Positions 47,461-59,164 of a stretch of DNA of 64,000 nucleotides are shown here, piece by piece. The stretch lies in NCBI GenBank assembly GCA_033398695.1, contig CM065804.1, positions 51,429,501 through 51,493,500 of the forward strand, in the 5' to 3' direction. The notes below the pieces were generated by a model. It ran no database searches. It was not told where the DNA came from and saw nothing but the letters and a program-made list of their open reading frames with translations. The position numbers and the translations under genes were made by a program. The stretch's first letter is position 1. Every line of letters starts with the position of its first letter. The DNA is from Orobanche coerulescens. Lineage: Eukaryota > Streptophyta > Magnoliopsida > Lamiales > Orobanchaceae.

Positions 47461-48452
47461 CAACAACACACACATGATACAAAACTACATGTCTCGATTG
47501 TTGGTCACAATATATATAATCAAGGCACTTGCTAGAAATGGCCATTTATCCGACACGTATCTGCGATCGACACAGCTTAGCAACAACCTAACAATTCTGG
47601 ACGTATCGTTACACATCGACAGGTATAACAACCAATCAAACCATTACATCCAACCAAATCCCTAACACACAACTTAATCCACACAACCCGGTGATCACCA
47701 AAACATTATAGCACACGTCTAAGTATATTATCTACCCGTCACTATGTCTCTATTGACATATCTTTATGACAAGCAATAAACCAACATTAACTTCACATAA
47801 CCACATAACAACTATGATAATTAAAATAAGGCACAATCAATAAAAATGCAAAACCAATATAATTTCATACGCAACCACAATTCACACAATATAAATCGTA
47901 TAGACAAGAATACTTGCCTCGATGGTTAACACACGAACAACTCCGAAGAATGTAGCTCGACCGAAAGTCCCCAACTTATATCCTCCACGAGAGATACAAT
48001 AGAAATGTGATCACTACGAGCATAACAACTGAAAACAATGAAAAACACATCTAAGAATTGAAGGAAAACTCATTGAGACATTTAATTGAGCATTAAATGC
48101 TCAAGACTTCAATAGGTTAACGAATCACGATTCAGATGATATGAAACCGGAATATGTATATACAATCCATAGAACGTGATCAATAACAATATTTAACAAC
48201 GATCAATTCATAAAAACCGGACTAGAAACGAGATCAAGAACAAAATTCCTAAAAAGGTCAACTCTAGGGAAAACAAGAAAATACCTCGATCCGACGAAAA
48301 ACAACTGATTAGATCCCTCCAAAATACATTGGAATTGAGTAGAATCAACAAAGAATCCAAACCCTAGCTTCACCCATCCACCGACCGCGAGAAGAGAAGG
48401 AGCAAAGGAGAAATGAAGTGAAACTCGTCGCCCAATTATTAAATAGCTGGGC

Positions 48453-48605
48453 GTGTTACGGCCGTAACACATAGGATATTACGAACGTAACCCAACTCAC
48501 GGGTATTCAGCCCAAAATGTAAGGGTGTGTTATGGCCGTTACCACTAAGCCATTACGGCCGTAACACCGACCACCTTACGGCCATAACATATTGCAGGTT
48601 ACGGC
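48453..48605 (-). repeat. GTTACGGCCGTAAC-type palindrome array in solo LTR U3
   Basis: Seven or so copies or near-copies of GTTACGGCCGTAAC (about 48455, 48478, 48528, 48551, 48573, 48597) in 150 bp. A TATA-like CTATTTAATAA on the minus strand lies about 10 bp away at 48437-48447. Confidence 0.88.
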
Positions 48606-49116
48606 CGTAACCAGCATTCTGGCAGCAGATTCCATTCTGCTGCACGACCATCCCCAAACGACCCCAAACGATGATGATTCAGAAAATTCAACGAAATGCT
48701 CACAACGGATTTTCAACAACGAACAAAATTGTTAATGGAACATGCGATTCCAACGATAGAAGGTAAGTAAACGGGCATGAAAATGAGTACCCAAAACTTT
48801 AGGAAATTACAAAATGGCCCAACAGTCCAAAAATCACGATAGGAGATCGAATAACAATTCCGGAGTTCACAACACGACCAAAAATGTTAAACGAACTTGT
48901 AAGAATGACAAAATAACAATTCCGAGCAATATCACAAGAATCGGACCCGAATGTGGAAAAGTCGCAATAATATATTGATTAACCCGAAATAATATGAAAA
49001 TTCGCTCGAATAACAAAAAATGTAGAACAAAACATGTCCAAAAATATGTCAGTGAACACAGGCGAGTCGCTATAATCGAAAAATACAGGAATGAAAAATA
49101 CGGGTATCATAGTCGC

Positions 49117-49973
49117 ATAGGTAAGAACCCTCTTTTAGAATCTTCCATCATAAACCTCTTTAGAATTTTTTCTATATAGAGGGCTTGGGAAAGTCCTAAT
49201 ATTCTCTTCGATCTATCTCTATAGATGCGAATACCCAGTATATCAAAAGCTTCTCCCAACTCCTTCAGGGAGAATGTGTTTGAAAACCAAGCTTTCACAG
49301 AACTAAGGAGTCCAACGTCGTTTCCTATTAGTAAAAATGTCATCTACATATAGTACTAAGAACATGATATTTCTTCCACTAACCTTAATGTAAACACAAG
49401 GCTCTTCTTCATTTTGCACGAAGTTAAACTCTTTCACTGCTTCATCAAAACGATGATTCCAACTTCGCGATGCTTGCTTCAGTCCATAAATGGCACGCTC
49501 AAGTTTGCAAACTTTATGAGTATTAGTAGTGGACACGAAGCCTATAAGCTGTTCCATATAGATTTCCTCTTCGAGGTATCCATTTAGAAAAGCCGTCTTC
49601 ACGTCTATTTGCCATATCTCATAATCATAGTGGGCGTCTATGGAAAGCATCATACGAATAGACTTGATCATGGCAACTGGTGAAAAGGTTTCCTGATAAT
49701 CTATTCCTTATCTTTGGGTATAACCCTTTGCCACCAGCCTAGATTTGTATGCTTCAACGTTGCCATCCCCATCAGTCTTCCTTTTGATGATCCATTTATT
49801 CCTAATGGGCACCGTGCCATCTGGTCGATCTACCAAAGTCCAGACCTGATTGGCATGCATCGAGTCTATCTATGCTTCCATGGCCTCTCGCCACTTCGTG
49901 GTGTCCACATCTACCATTGTTTGATCGTACGACATAGGATCATCCTCTTGGCGACCATATGTTTGGTGGAGAC
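49117..49973 (-). pseudogene. Copia pol: reverse transcriptase main part (RVT_2)
   Basis: On the minus strand from about 49970: YGRQEDDPMSYDQ, NQVWTLVDRPDGTVP, AYKSRLVAKGYTQ, then IDVKTAFLNGYLEEEIYMEQ, LERAIYGLKQASRSWN and the catalytic LVLYVDDI (about 49340). A one-base insertion follows YVDDI, so the reading moves to the frame of LLIGNDVGLL and SLKELGEAFDILGI (49107-49343). In-frame stops lie near 49868 and 49708. The solo LTR cuts the gene at 49117. Confidence 0.9.
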
Positions 49974-50960
49974 CTAGTTCCTCCAGATGCATATATCCAT
50001 ACCTCTCAGTAGTTGAGATATCCTATTCGACCTACGCGAAGGTAGTGGTTGTGTTTCAAAAGTTTCGGTTCTTTCTTCTTGCACAGGTGTCTCTTCGGGA
50101 GTTTCAATATGTTCTTCCAAAGAAATATTTCTACCTGCTCCACCTTCCTGAATGAACTCGCCGTCCAGGAAGTGTGCTTGTAAAGCAATAATGATTCTAT
50201 GATCATCGGGTATGTAGAACAGATAATCTATTGATTCAGATGGGTATCCTATGAAACGTCCTTTAATAGACCTAGCTTCAAATTTCTCCACCTTAGTCTT
50301 CTTGACATAGGCGGGACATCCCCAAATATTAATGTGTTTAAGATTTGGTTTCCTACCTCTCCACATCTCATGAGGTGTTGTAGGTGCGGACTTAGAAGGA
50401 CATATGTTCAAGATATGCATGCCAGTAAGTAGTGCATGTCCCCACATATAAATTGGTAAATCAGTATAGTTAAGCATGGATCGAACCATGTCCAACAAGG
50501 TTCGGTTCCTTGTTTCTGAAACACCATTTAATTGAGGAGTTGCTGGAGGTGTGAATTGTGATACTATTCCATGTTCTTTCAAGAACTCAACAAACTCGGT
50601 ACTCATGTATTCGCCTTCTTGGTCTGACCGAAGTGCCTTAATATGATGACCAGTTTCATTTTCAACTAGAGCTTTAAATTCCTTGAATTTCTCAAAGGCT
50701 TCGGATTTATGCTTCATCAAGTATACAAAACCATACCTAGCATGATCATTAGTGAACATGATGAAGTACTGATATCTGTCTCATGCTGCTTCTAAAGCAC
50801 CGCATACGTCGGTATGAATCAATCCAAGTTTTTCAGCAGCTCTTTCAAAAGTCCCTGTGAAGGACAACTTAGTCATTTTTCCCTTAAGACAAGATTCACA
50901 GGTATGATAGGGATCAGATCCCAATGGACCCATGAGTCCATATTTTTCCATCTTATGAAT
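49974..50960 (-). pseudogene. Copia pol: integrase
   Basis: Integrase core: MFTNDHARYGFVYLMKHKSE, ALRSDQEGEYMSTEFVEFLK, HGIVSQFTPPATPQLNGVSE (the D and E of the DDE triad are visible), then the C-terminal GRFIGYPSESIDYLFY region and a PLPSRRSNRIS linker (49974-50759). The upstream part, including GLIHTDVCGALEA near 50820, is separated by a stop near 50770. It would insert element cDNA into the genome. Disabled. Confidence 0.9.
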
Positions 50961-50966
50961 TTTAGT

Positions 50967-51479
50967 CTAGCCAACGTGACCAAGTCTAAGATGCCACTTT
51001 AGTGCTTGGTTATTTTCATCTCTACCACATATTCTAGTCATAGTATTCGTAACTATTTTGTCTTGTAGATTTAGATGATAGATTCCATTCAACAATGTAG
51101 CAGAACCAACAAATTTATTTCTAAAATAAAGTTTGCAACTGTCATCGCCTATGAAAAAGTGAAAACCTTTTCGGTCCATAGCTGGAATGGATATAATGTT
51201 TTTGTGCCCATTGGGAAAAACTAATACATCATCTAATATTTCGGTAGCCTCGACACTATGTCCGCTTCCAACTGTTATCATCACTTCCCCAGCTCCAAGC
51301 CACCTGCTTCGTTCCAGAACCTGATTCACAGTACAAATGTGAGAACTAACACCTGAATCCAGAATCCATGAAGTAAAATAAACAGTAGCAGAACAATTTG
51401 TTTCTAAAACTAAAAGTTCTATACCTGAAACACCATCAAGCTGAGGACAGTCCTTCTCCAGTGGCGTAGCACACTGCAT
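50967..51479 (-). pseudogene. Copia protease and pre-integrase region
   Basis: Protease active-site stretch WILDSGVSSHIC near 51350 (the family usually has an Ala after Gly), then GSGHSVEATEILDDVLVFPN and, at the end, the GAG-pre-integrase motif WHLRLGHVG. The frame is open for 170 codons and overlaps the end of gag in another frame, indicating a frameshift near 51420-51479. Confidence 0.88.
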
Positions 51480-52233
51480 TTAAGGCACCTGTCTATTGCC
51501 TTAGCCTTACTTGCCTTGAAAACCATTGGGGCCATGCCCTTTCCCTTTCCGATCACAGCTTTGGGCCTCAGCTGGTTCTTGTTTTTGGACCTCCGAGGCC
51601 TAGAAGAGATAACAAGTGCAGCCTCCTTCACCCTCGGTGTCTTTATCTGAGACTGAGCTATTGATAATTTGTTCATCAGTCTTGCTAGATTGCAAGCAAT
51701 CTCATTGCAGTTGAAATTCATAATGAACTGTGAGAAGGAGTTAGGTAGAGATTGAAGGATGAGATCGGTTTGGAGCGAAACATGCATTATAAAATCGAGA
51801 GGTTCTAATCTCTCAATCATAGTGATCATCTTGATGACATGGTCCCCAACTTTCTCTCCTTCCTTCATCCGAGCTCCAAACAGCTGCTTCAATATCTCAC
51901 ATCTAGCTGTTCGGCTATGCTGCCTATGGATTTCGGTCAGATGAGCCAGTATCTACCTAGCATAAGTCATTGTCTCGTGTGCTCTCTGCAACTCATTAGT
52001 CATAGAGCCCATCATGAAGCCATGGACTCTCACATCATCTTTGACCCACTTGTCATGGGTTTCAACCTCTTCTTGATTAGCCCTGGTCCAAGTAGGAGCC
52101 GGTGGGATATCCGCCTTCAAGACGTATCCCAATGATTCCATACTAAAGACTATCCTAAGATTTCAGAGCCAGTTGAAAAAGTTTGGTCCGGTTAGGTTGT
52201 TCTTTTCAAGAAGTATTGCAAGTGGATTCATTG
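51419..52233 (-). pseudogene. Copia gag
   Basis: Start at about 52233 (MTMNPLAILLEKNNLTGPNF), a typical Copia gag beginning. A TGA follows FNWL where the family usually has Arg (CGA to TGA fits). The frame resumes with NLRIVF and MESLGYVL (52141 down to 51953), then after a stop continues with MKQLFGARMKEGEKVGDHVI and LQSLPNSFSQF (51419-51892). The zinc knuckle is decayed (CLKCSVLRHW). Gag packages the element RNA. Confidence 0.88.
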
Positions 52234-52780
52234 TCATATTTGTGATAAAATTTTGCAGAAAGTAAATCAGATTTAATTAGTGTTATGTGAATTATGATCC
52301 AAGTAGAACAAATTACTTTTGTATTCATGACTCGGATCCCACTAATTTTAATGGAATAACACACTCCCATGTGAAAAATCGGAAGTCATCATGAGATCCA
52401 CTTCTTGGTGGTGATCAAGTTCTTTATAAAATTAATAGAGGGCAATGCATACGGTTTCTGGTCTATTAGATTCACAAAGTGGTGTCCAACATTAACACAT
52501 CTAATGGATGATTTGATCTTTCTTTTACCCCTGGTTCACTTGCCCTCAACCCATATGATTTCTATGGCTCGTTGAACTATCCAAGTTTAAACCATCAACT
52601 CCTATCAGTCTGACAATTGAATCTTACCCGGCAACCCATACGGCTTCTAGGGGTTTGATTTGTCACAACCGAAGGCATCTAATGCAACCTAGGAATTTAT
52701 CGACCTTACCCAAAATACTATCCCGACATACTCCGAAGCATAACATTTCAGTTTAGGTTTCAATGTTCCAAGAGTTTGAT
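52234..52780 (-). other. Copia leader and junction with Gypsy G
   Basis: Non-coding sequence upstream of the Copia gag. The primer site and 5' LTR expected next are absent; between about 52740 and 52850 the sequence passes into plus-strand Gypsy gag, so an old deletion or recombination joined two broken 5' ends. Confidence 0.55.
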
Positions 52781-52799
52781 GAAGGGTAGGATACCTTGC

Positions 52800-53849
52800 A
52801 CCCTCGCCAACTTAGTGTTTGTTACGTTGGAGTATCTCGCGATGGGAACGGCGAATGATGACGCAAATCCTAACATGCCGGGAGTGCTTCAACAGGTGGT
52901 GGCTCAAATAAACCAGTTCGCTCAGGTCGTTGATCGCATGCAGACAGCGATGGGACAGCAGCACCACGAGGATAACCGGGGAGACAGATGGCTTACTGAG
53001 GTAGTCAAATTGCATCCGCCAAAGTTTGACGGATCTGCTGAAGCACTTACATGGGATCATTGGCTAAAGGAGTTAGAGAAAATATTCGCGGGCATTAACT
53101 GTCCCGAAGACCGGAAGGTTCCCATTGCCCAGTATTTTCTGACTGGGGAGGCCTTTGACTGGTGGGAAGCTATTCGACCCGAGGATCATAATGCGGACTG
53201 GACGGAATTCAAACTAATGATGGAAGCACAGTATTGTCCTCGTCCAGTTATAGAGGCAAAGATCCGAGAGTTTTTCTCACCACAGAGTTCGGAAGCAACT
53301 GTAACAGACATAATCAAAAATTTTAATCATCAGCTGACGTGTGTCCGACACTTGGTCAGAACGGAGGCAGAAAAGATTTTTCATTTCGATATGCGAATGA
53401 AGCCGGAGATTCAGCAGTACATGTCCGGCTTCGAGTGTACTACGTTGTGACAGTATCAAGACAAAGCGCTGGCCTACGACATGAAAGAGGCGGTGGTGGA
53501 GAAATCAGTGGAGGCAAAGAAGCACAAGGTGACCGGTAGCTTCTCAGAAAACAAGAGTGGTGGGCCCCGCAAGGGCCAATCTTCCTTTTATTCGGCTAGG
53601 AAACCTCCACATCCTCTAGAGGTGGAAAGAAGTTCCGGACTACATCAGCAGTTTCGGACGCGTCAAAGAAATGCTACAATTGTGGTCGAGCAGGGCATAT
53701 TCAATGGGATTGCCCCTCATATTCTGTGACTTGTTACGATTGTGGGCAAGAAGGGCACCGTGCGGCTTTCTGTGGAGTTTCTACTAGATCCTTTGTTACT
53801 CGCACTCCAGCGCCAGTTCCAAAGGAGATGAGTGTGAACCAGACGCAGT
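52800..53849 (+). pseudogene. Gypsy G gag with two zinc knuckles
   Basis: The Retrotrans_gag core is clear: HPPKFDGSAEALTWDHWLKE, FLTGEAFDWWEAIRPEDH and MEAQYCPRPVIEAKIREFF, to a TGA at 53448-53450 that replaces the Arg codon seen in Gypsy A at this point. The frame continues with YQDKALAYDMKEA, is shifted near 53615, and the two CCHC knuckles CYNCGRAGHIQWDC and CYDCGQEGHRAAFC (53672-53774) lie in the pol frame. The true start is lost; the upstream ATG at 52776 belongs to junction sequence. Confidence 0.87.
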
Positions 53850-54966
53850 AGAGTGGATTTCAGCAGCAAAATATTGGGAAGAGAGAGACATCCAGTGTTG
53901 GGTCCGTACCTCCGCGCCTGTACGAGATGAGGAAATCTGACGATTAGAACACTTCTGTTGCATCAGGTACGATTCAGATCCTTTTGCAACCACTCAGTGT
54001 CTTATTCGATTCCGGAGCTACACATTCTCTCATATCATTAAACTCTGTTAATCGTTTAAAAATCTCGTGCTTATTTGATTGTGAACCATATGTTGTGGGT
54101 TTGCCGAGTGGAGAGAGAATTGTGGGAACCCTAGAGGCTAGAGATTTTCCAGTGTCTATAGGAGGGAGAGATTGGCCATCAAATCTTATTGTTGTTGACA
54201 TCTACGGTGACGATTTAATTCTCGGAGACGATTGGCTCAACCGTTATGGAGCTATTCTGAATTACCGAGAGAGAGTCATTTCTATCATTGCTGATGACGG
54301 ATCTCAACACTTATTCCGAGGATGGAGACCGGGAAGCTCGGGAAAATTGATCAAAGCAATAAAAGCCGTGAAATTACTGAAGCAGGGATGTCATGGACTC
54401 TGGTGTTATGCCATGAGGAAAGAGGAAGGAGTAGAGCTCTCGTCTATTTCAGTTGTGAATGAGTTCTCATATGTATTTCCTGACGAACTACCTGGGTTAC
54501 CTCCGCAGAGAGAAGTGGAGTTCACTATCGAATTAGAGCCTGGAGCAGCTCCTGTTTCCAGAGCACCATACCGCATGGCGCCAACCGAGATGTATGAACT
54601 CAAGAAGCAACTGGAGGAATTGTTACAGAAGAGTTATATTCAACCTAGCGTTTCTCCTTGGGGAGCGCCCATTCTCTTTGTCCGGAAGAAAGACGGATCC
54701 CTCCGACTGTGTATTGATTACAGGGAGCTCAACAAGATGACGATCAAGAATAAGTATCCTATACCTCGGATCAACGACTTGTTTGATCAACTGCAAGGGG
54801 CAAGGGTATTCTCGAAGATTGACTTGCGATCAGGATACCATCAGTTGAGAATTAAGGAATCGGATATACCGAAATCTGCTTTCAGATCCCGGTACGGGCA
54901 TTATGAATTTGTAGTTATGCCATTTGGACTTACCAATGCTCCTGGTGTATTCATGCAATTGATGAA
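53850..54966 (+). pseudogene. Gypsy G pol: protease and N-terminal RT, interrupted
   Basis: Aspartic protease [19 protein letters not shown] (about 54004), [14 protein letters not shown], then [78 protein letters not shown]. The frame is open from 53984 to 54966, where the Athila-like LTR begins just after QLMN and before the catalytic Asp pair. In-frame TAGs lie near 53849 and 53946. The last residues of the open frame are LTR-derived. Confidence 0.9.
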
Positions 54967-55129
54967 TGTTAGGCGTATTTTTATACGCTTATTTATCATT
55001 ATTTTATAGTGTTTTGGAGTGTGAAATCATCTAAATGAGCTTTTAAAGCCTTGATTTTGTATGATTGACAGGAAATTGAAGTCCGGAAGCTAAAACGAGG
55101 CAAAACGGGCGAAGACGGCAAAATCGACT

Positions 55130-55300
55130 CGAGCCGCGGCACAAGGAATCGAGCCGCGGACAGAAGTCATCACCAAGGGCGAGTAAGTCAGACTCGTGCC
55201 GCAAGCCCAGTGAGCCGCGCACGTAAGAATAAATTAACGCCTGTGCATTCACTTTTGCGATGTGCCGCGGCACAAGTTTAGTGAGCCGCGGCACACTTAG
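55130..55300 (+). repeat. GAGCCGCGGCAC / GTGCCGCGGCAC palindrome array in U3
   Basis: CCGCGG-centred words at about 55132, 55153, 55264 and 55287, with degenerate ones at about 55197 and 55211. The same kind of array is in the second LTR (about 62930-63100), in the minus-strand copy (about 14430-14560), and in the element interior (59165-59389). Confidence 0.88.
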
Positions 55301-55380
55301 CGGGTTTGGTACGTCTGCTGGATTTTGGGCCGCTTAAGCCGCCAACCGATTAATACGGACGCGATTTGTGGAGGTGTTGA

Positions 55381-55393
55381 GCTATAAATAGGG
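55381..55393 (+). promoter_or_regulatory. TATA box of Athila-like LTR
   Basis: GCTATAAATAGGG, conserved in the second LTR at 63180-63192 and, inverted, in the copy at about 14337-14347. Confidence 0.75.
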
Positions 55394-56267
55394 TTTAAGA
55401 CCCTAATTTAATCATCTTGGAATCATTGAATCTAATACCTTGGAGAGCTTAAGCTTGGAGACAATAGAAGAGGAGGAAAGGTAAGAATTCAAGGGCATAT
55501 GAGTCAAGAACGGAGGAATCCGAGCTTCATCTGCGTTTGAATTTTATGCTTTCGTTTATTTATTCTGTATTTTCAGTTTTTAGTATGTCAGGCTAAAGCC
55601 CTAATCTAGGGTTTTGATGAAACCTTTGTTTTGACGAATTGCTTGAGATTATCCAATTTATTACCTTTTTATTGAGTTTTCCCAATTATGTTTAATGCTT
55701 GCAATTATCTGGCCAATAGTTGTATTGATTTAATCATTCACTTCGAATCGGGAGAGGAGATTTGGTGAGGAACTATTGGTGAGAACCGTTTTATTCTGTG
55801 AGATAGGAATATACTCATAGGAACTACGTGGTCCTTAGGAGATTTCATGCTTTTTGCCTATCGACGAGATAATTCACCTAGGGATAGAGTGCGTTAGTCG
55901 CCGTTAGATAAATCTATTGACCTCGAGAGAGGCGGTAGAATATATTAACAATCTCTGCCTTCAATAAATTGGGAAAATTATTTATTACGGATAATCGAGA
56001 ATAAATTCGGATAAACTAAGGTGGATTCAGAACCCTAGACTTATTCATCATTTGATTCCTTTTATTCAAGCTATCGTTTTCTGCATAGTCTTTTATTAAT
56101 TCTTTTAGTTATTAATCGCAAAACCAAAATTCGATTGTTCAGATAAAATTGGAATACGAAAACATTGGTAGTTAGAGATTCAATCCTCGTGGGAACGATA
56201 CTCTACTTATCACTTTATTACTTGTAAACGATGACGTGCACTTGCGTGTAGGAAATATCGCAACAAG

Positions 56268-56287
56268 TTTTTGGCGCTGTCGGGATT
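56268..56287 (+). promoter_or_regulatory. Athila-type primer-binding region
   Basis: TTTTTGGCGCTGTCGGGATT starts two bases after the LTR, resembling the well-known Athila primer region. Confidence 0.75.
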
Positions 56288-56505
56288 GAAATTTTTCTAA
56301 TATCGATTTAAGTATTTCCACTTAATTTGAACGCTTTATTTTATTTTTTTGTATTTAATTTTGTTTATTTGTTTTTTTCCTTTCGTGACCTTTCGTAGTG
56401 CATGAGAAGACTCTAACGAAGGCCTACTACCTTTGGACACCGAGCTCGAGCGCACGCTAAGAAGGAACAAAAAGGAGAAAAGAGAACTGCAGCACGACGG
56501 TCATC
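56288..56505 (+). other. Athila-like leader
   Basis: Short T-rich leader between the primer site and the gag ATG. Nothing else was recognised. Confidence 0.6.
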
Positions 56506-58952
56506 ATGGCCGAGAATATCGAAATCCGTGAGGAGACAACCAAGTGCGGCAAGTTCAACCTAACTAGCTCTTCGGGATTATGCCATGCCGCAGTCAACGC
56601 TAATTTTTCGGAATTCGGCGTCCCACTATCCAAGCTAATAATTTTGAGATCAAGCCCGCCATTATTCGATGGTGCAAAGCGAGCCCATTCTCGGATCGCC
56701 AAGGACGACCCGAATGCCCACATTGCTTCTTTCCTTGAGATATGCGATACTTTCAAAACTAATGGTGTCACCGACGATGCCATCCGATTGAGTCTTTTCC
56801 CTTTCTCTTTGAGGGATAAAGCAAAATTCTGGTTAAATTCCTTACCGCCGGGGTCGATCACAACCTGGGAGAGGTTAGCGCAAGCCTTCCTTGCCAAATT
56901 TTTCCCACCAGCAAAAACGGCGAGGTTGAGAAACGAGATAACCACTTTTGCTCAGTACGATATGGAAATGCTCCACGAGGCGTGGGAGCGATATAAAGAA
57001 TTGCTACGAAGATCCCCTCATCACGGCATTCCTGATTGGCTTCAGCTTCATACATTCTATAATGGTTTGAGTGCTTCTACACGCACTTTAGTGGATGCGG
57101 CCTCTGGTGGGACCTTCATGGGAAAATCTATGGCCGAGGCACACGTGCTTTTGGAAGATATGGCCGAAAACGCATACCAATGGCCATCAGAAAGATTGAC
57201 ACCGAATAGAGTCATGGAAGTTTCAAGCAATGACCCGATTTCCACCTTGTCAGCTCAAGTCGCCGCTTTGACACAACAGCTCCAGACATTTTCGCACGCA
57301 CCAGCCCCCGTTACCATTGAGACATGCAATTGGTGTAACGGATCACACTCGAGCGCGGAATGTCAATTTGGAAATCCGTTCGAGCAAAATCAGATGGAGC
57401 AGGCTCAATTTGTGGGAAGTGGCAATCGACCGAATAACCCGTACTCCAACACTTATAATCCGGGGTGGCGCAATCATCCCAACTTTTCATGGAGAAACGG
57501 ACAGAACGCACACCAGCCCCCTTTCGCCCAGAATCAATAGCAGCCCTCTTCCGCTCCCAAAGTGTCTCTCGAGGAAGCACTTGCAAAATTGGCGGCAAAT
57601 ACGAGTCAATTTATGACTCGTACAGAAGCTACATTACAAAATCATTCTGCTTCCATTCGGAATTTGGAGGTCCAGCTGGGCCAAATCGCTAATGTGTTGA
57701 CAGCTCGTCCGGAGGGAGCATTGCCGAGTACAACAGAGACAAATCCTAGAGAGAGTCTAAATGCAATTAGCTTGAGAAGCGGGAGAGAGGTGCTGGATCA
57801 GCCCGAGCGGAGTAAAGAGAAGAAGGAAATTGAGGAGCCGAAGGATTTAAAGCCAGAGGAGTCAAAGGAATTGAAGCCGGATAACTCGAAGACATGTGTC
57901 CCTCCCGTTCCGTTTCCACAGAGACTACAGCAAAGAAGGGCGGACAAACAATTTTCTAAGTGCCTTGATGTGTTCAAAAAGCTTCACATAAATATTCCGT
58001 TCGCCGACGCATTGGAGCAGATGCCGAGTTATGTCAAGTTCATGAAAGAGATATTATCGAAGAAGAGAAAGCTTGAGGAGTTTGAAACGGTCACCTTGAC
58101 AGAGGAGTGCAGTGCAATTCTTCAAAAGAAGCTCCCACCTAAATTGAAAGATCCGGGAAGCTTCAACATACCGTGCACCATGGGGAATCTTTCGTTTAAT
58201 AAGGCACTATGCGATCTTGGTGCAAGTATCAACCTCATGCCTCTGTCGATTTTCAAAAAGTGAATATTGGGAAGCCAAGCCAACCACAAATCTCATTGCA
58301 ATTGGCGGATCGATCGATAAAGTATCCGAGGGGAGTGATCGAGGATGTTTTAGTTAAAGTTGATAAGTTCATCTTTCCGGCCGATTTCATCGTACTAGAC
58401 ATGGAGGAGGATGAAAATATTCCAATCATCTTGGGACGACCATTTCTAGCGACGGGCCGCACCCTTATAGACGTGGAAAAGGGGGAGTTAACTCTGAGGG
58501 TCCAAGACGAGCAAGTTACTTTTCAAGTATTCAAATCGTTCCCATGTCCCGGAAGTGCTGATAAAGGGTCACAAATTGAAAGTGTGGATGTTGTTGAAAG
58601 AGGAAAGCACCGAAAACATCGTCGGTGTCAAAATTCAGATTTTGTGTTAAATGGCCCAAGTCTTAAGAAGGATGTAGAACGAGTGGCGTTCCTCGAGCAT
58701 GAGGAAAAATCTGCTGCAGTCGTGAGTGCGTTTGTGAAGGAGGAGAGTGAGCCGAAAGCCAAGCGGACAATTCGTCATGGAGAAACCGGGTGTTTCGGGA
58801 AGTTATTCACGTCGAAACCTTTTCGCAAACCACATTTGATGACCGAACCGAAATTCGAACCGCTGATGACCAATGGTCATAATTTTAATCAAAATATAAA
58901 CGGTTCAATGAACGGGGCGGAAGCCAAATGGAGTTTGCGAAAAGCAAACTAA
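56506..58952 (+). pseudogene. Athila-like gag and protease-like region
   Basis: The ATG at 56506 opens gag: capsid region with FLEICDTFKTNGV, LFPFSLRDKAKFWLNSLPPG, TWERLAQAFLAKFFPP and LQLHTFYNGLSASTRTLVDA; a zinc-like CNWCNGSHSSAEC near 57328. A single TAG (57538-57540, CAG to TAG) interrupts it, after which the same frame runs on (LEEALAKLAANTSQF, LNAISLRSGREV, ALEQMPSYVKFMKEIL) to the protease-like LCDLGASINLMPLSIFKK at 58260. A one-base shift in an A-run there moves the reading to 58209-58952 (YPRGVIEDVLVKVDKFIFPA, IPIILGRPFLATGRTLIDV). It ends about where RT should begin. With one stop and one frameshift it is only lightly damaged. Confidence 0.92.
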
Positions 58953-59164
58953 CGTTGTCCAATAGGTCCGGCTGAAGACTATAAACTTAGCGCTTCTCGA
59001 GAGGCAACCCGAGTTCGTAGTTGTAGATTTTTGCATTTATTTATTTTTCTTGTATTCGTGATTCTTATTTTTCATCATTTTTGTGCTTCTAATTGCTTCT
59101 GCCTCTCGTTTTTAACGTCTTCTTCTAAAAATTCTGTGCAGGAAAGTCCCAGGGAAGAAACTGA
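58953..59164 (+). other. Spacer where RT/integrase would be expected
   Basis: After the protease-like frame ends the sequence is non-coding, with no RT, RNase H or integrase motif in any frame. Confidence 0.7.

Larger units (their letters stand above)
46313..49111 (-). mobile_element. Solo LTR of a Gypsy (chromovirus-type) element, 2.8 kb
   Basis: Plus-strand ends TGTAACACCCCCC and CGGGTATCATA; on the minus strand this is TATGATACCC...GGTGTTACA, the pattern of chromovirus LTRs with the first base pair of TG mutated. GTCGC flanks it (46308-46312 and 49112-49116). No internal domain is present, so it arose by LTR-LTR recombination. It splits the Copia RT between LPM and HGLKLS. Confidence 0.9.
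26786..52780 (-). mobile_element. Ty1/Copia element, minus strand, heavily interrupted
   Basis: Same family as the plus-strand copy at 2241. The 3' LTR (26786-28237 plus 45244-45543) is split by a CACTA. Then come a polypurine tract, and RNase H, RT, integrase, protease and gag in Copia order (integrase upstream of RT). RT is split by a solo Gypsy LTR. After the gag start (about 52234) a leader continues to about 52780, where the sequence becomes the gag of another element; the 5' LTR and primer site are missing. The right-hand boundary is approximate. Confidence 0.88.
52781..54966 (+). mobile_element. 5'-truncated chromovirus-type element ('Gypsy G')
   Basis: Plus-strand gag, protease and the first half of RT, similar to Gypsy A and C. 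The LTR, leader and gag start are missing on the left. On the right RT is cut by the Athila-like element, and the remainder presumably lies beyond the window. Confidence 0.85.
54967..56265 (+). repeat. Athila-like 5' LTR (1299 bp)
   Basis: Termini TGTTAGGCGTA and ATATCGCAACA. U3 has GTGCCGCGGCAC-type palindromes (about 55130-55300), then a TATA box GCTATAAATAGGG at 55381-55393. Nearly identical to 62765-64000 outside the palindrome region. Confidence 0.93.
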
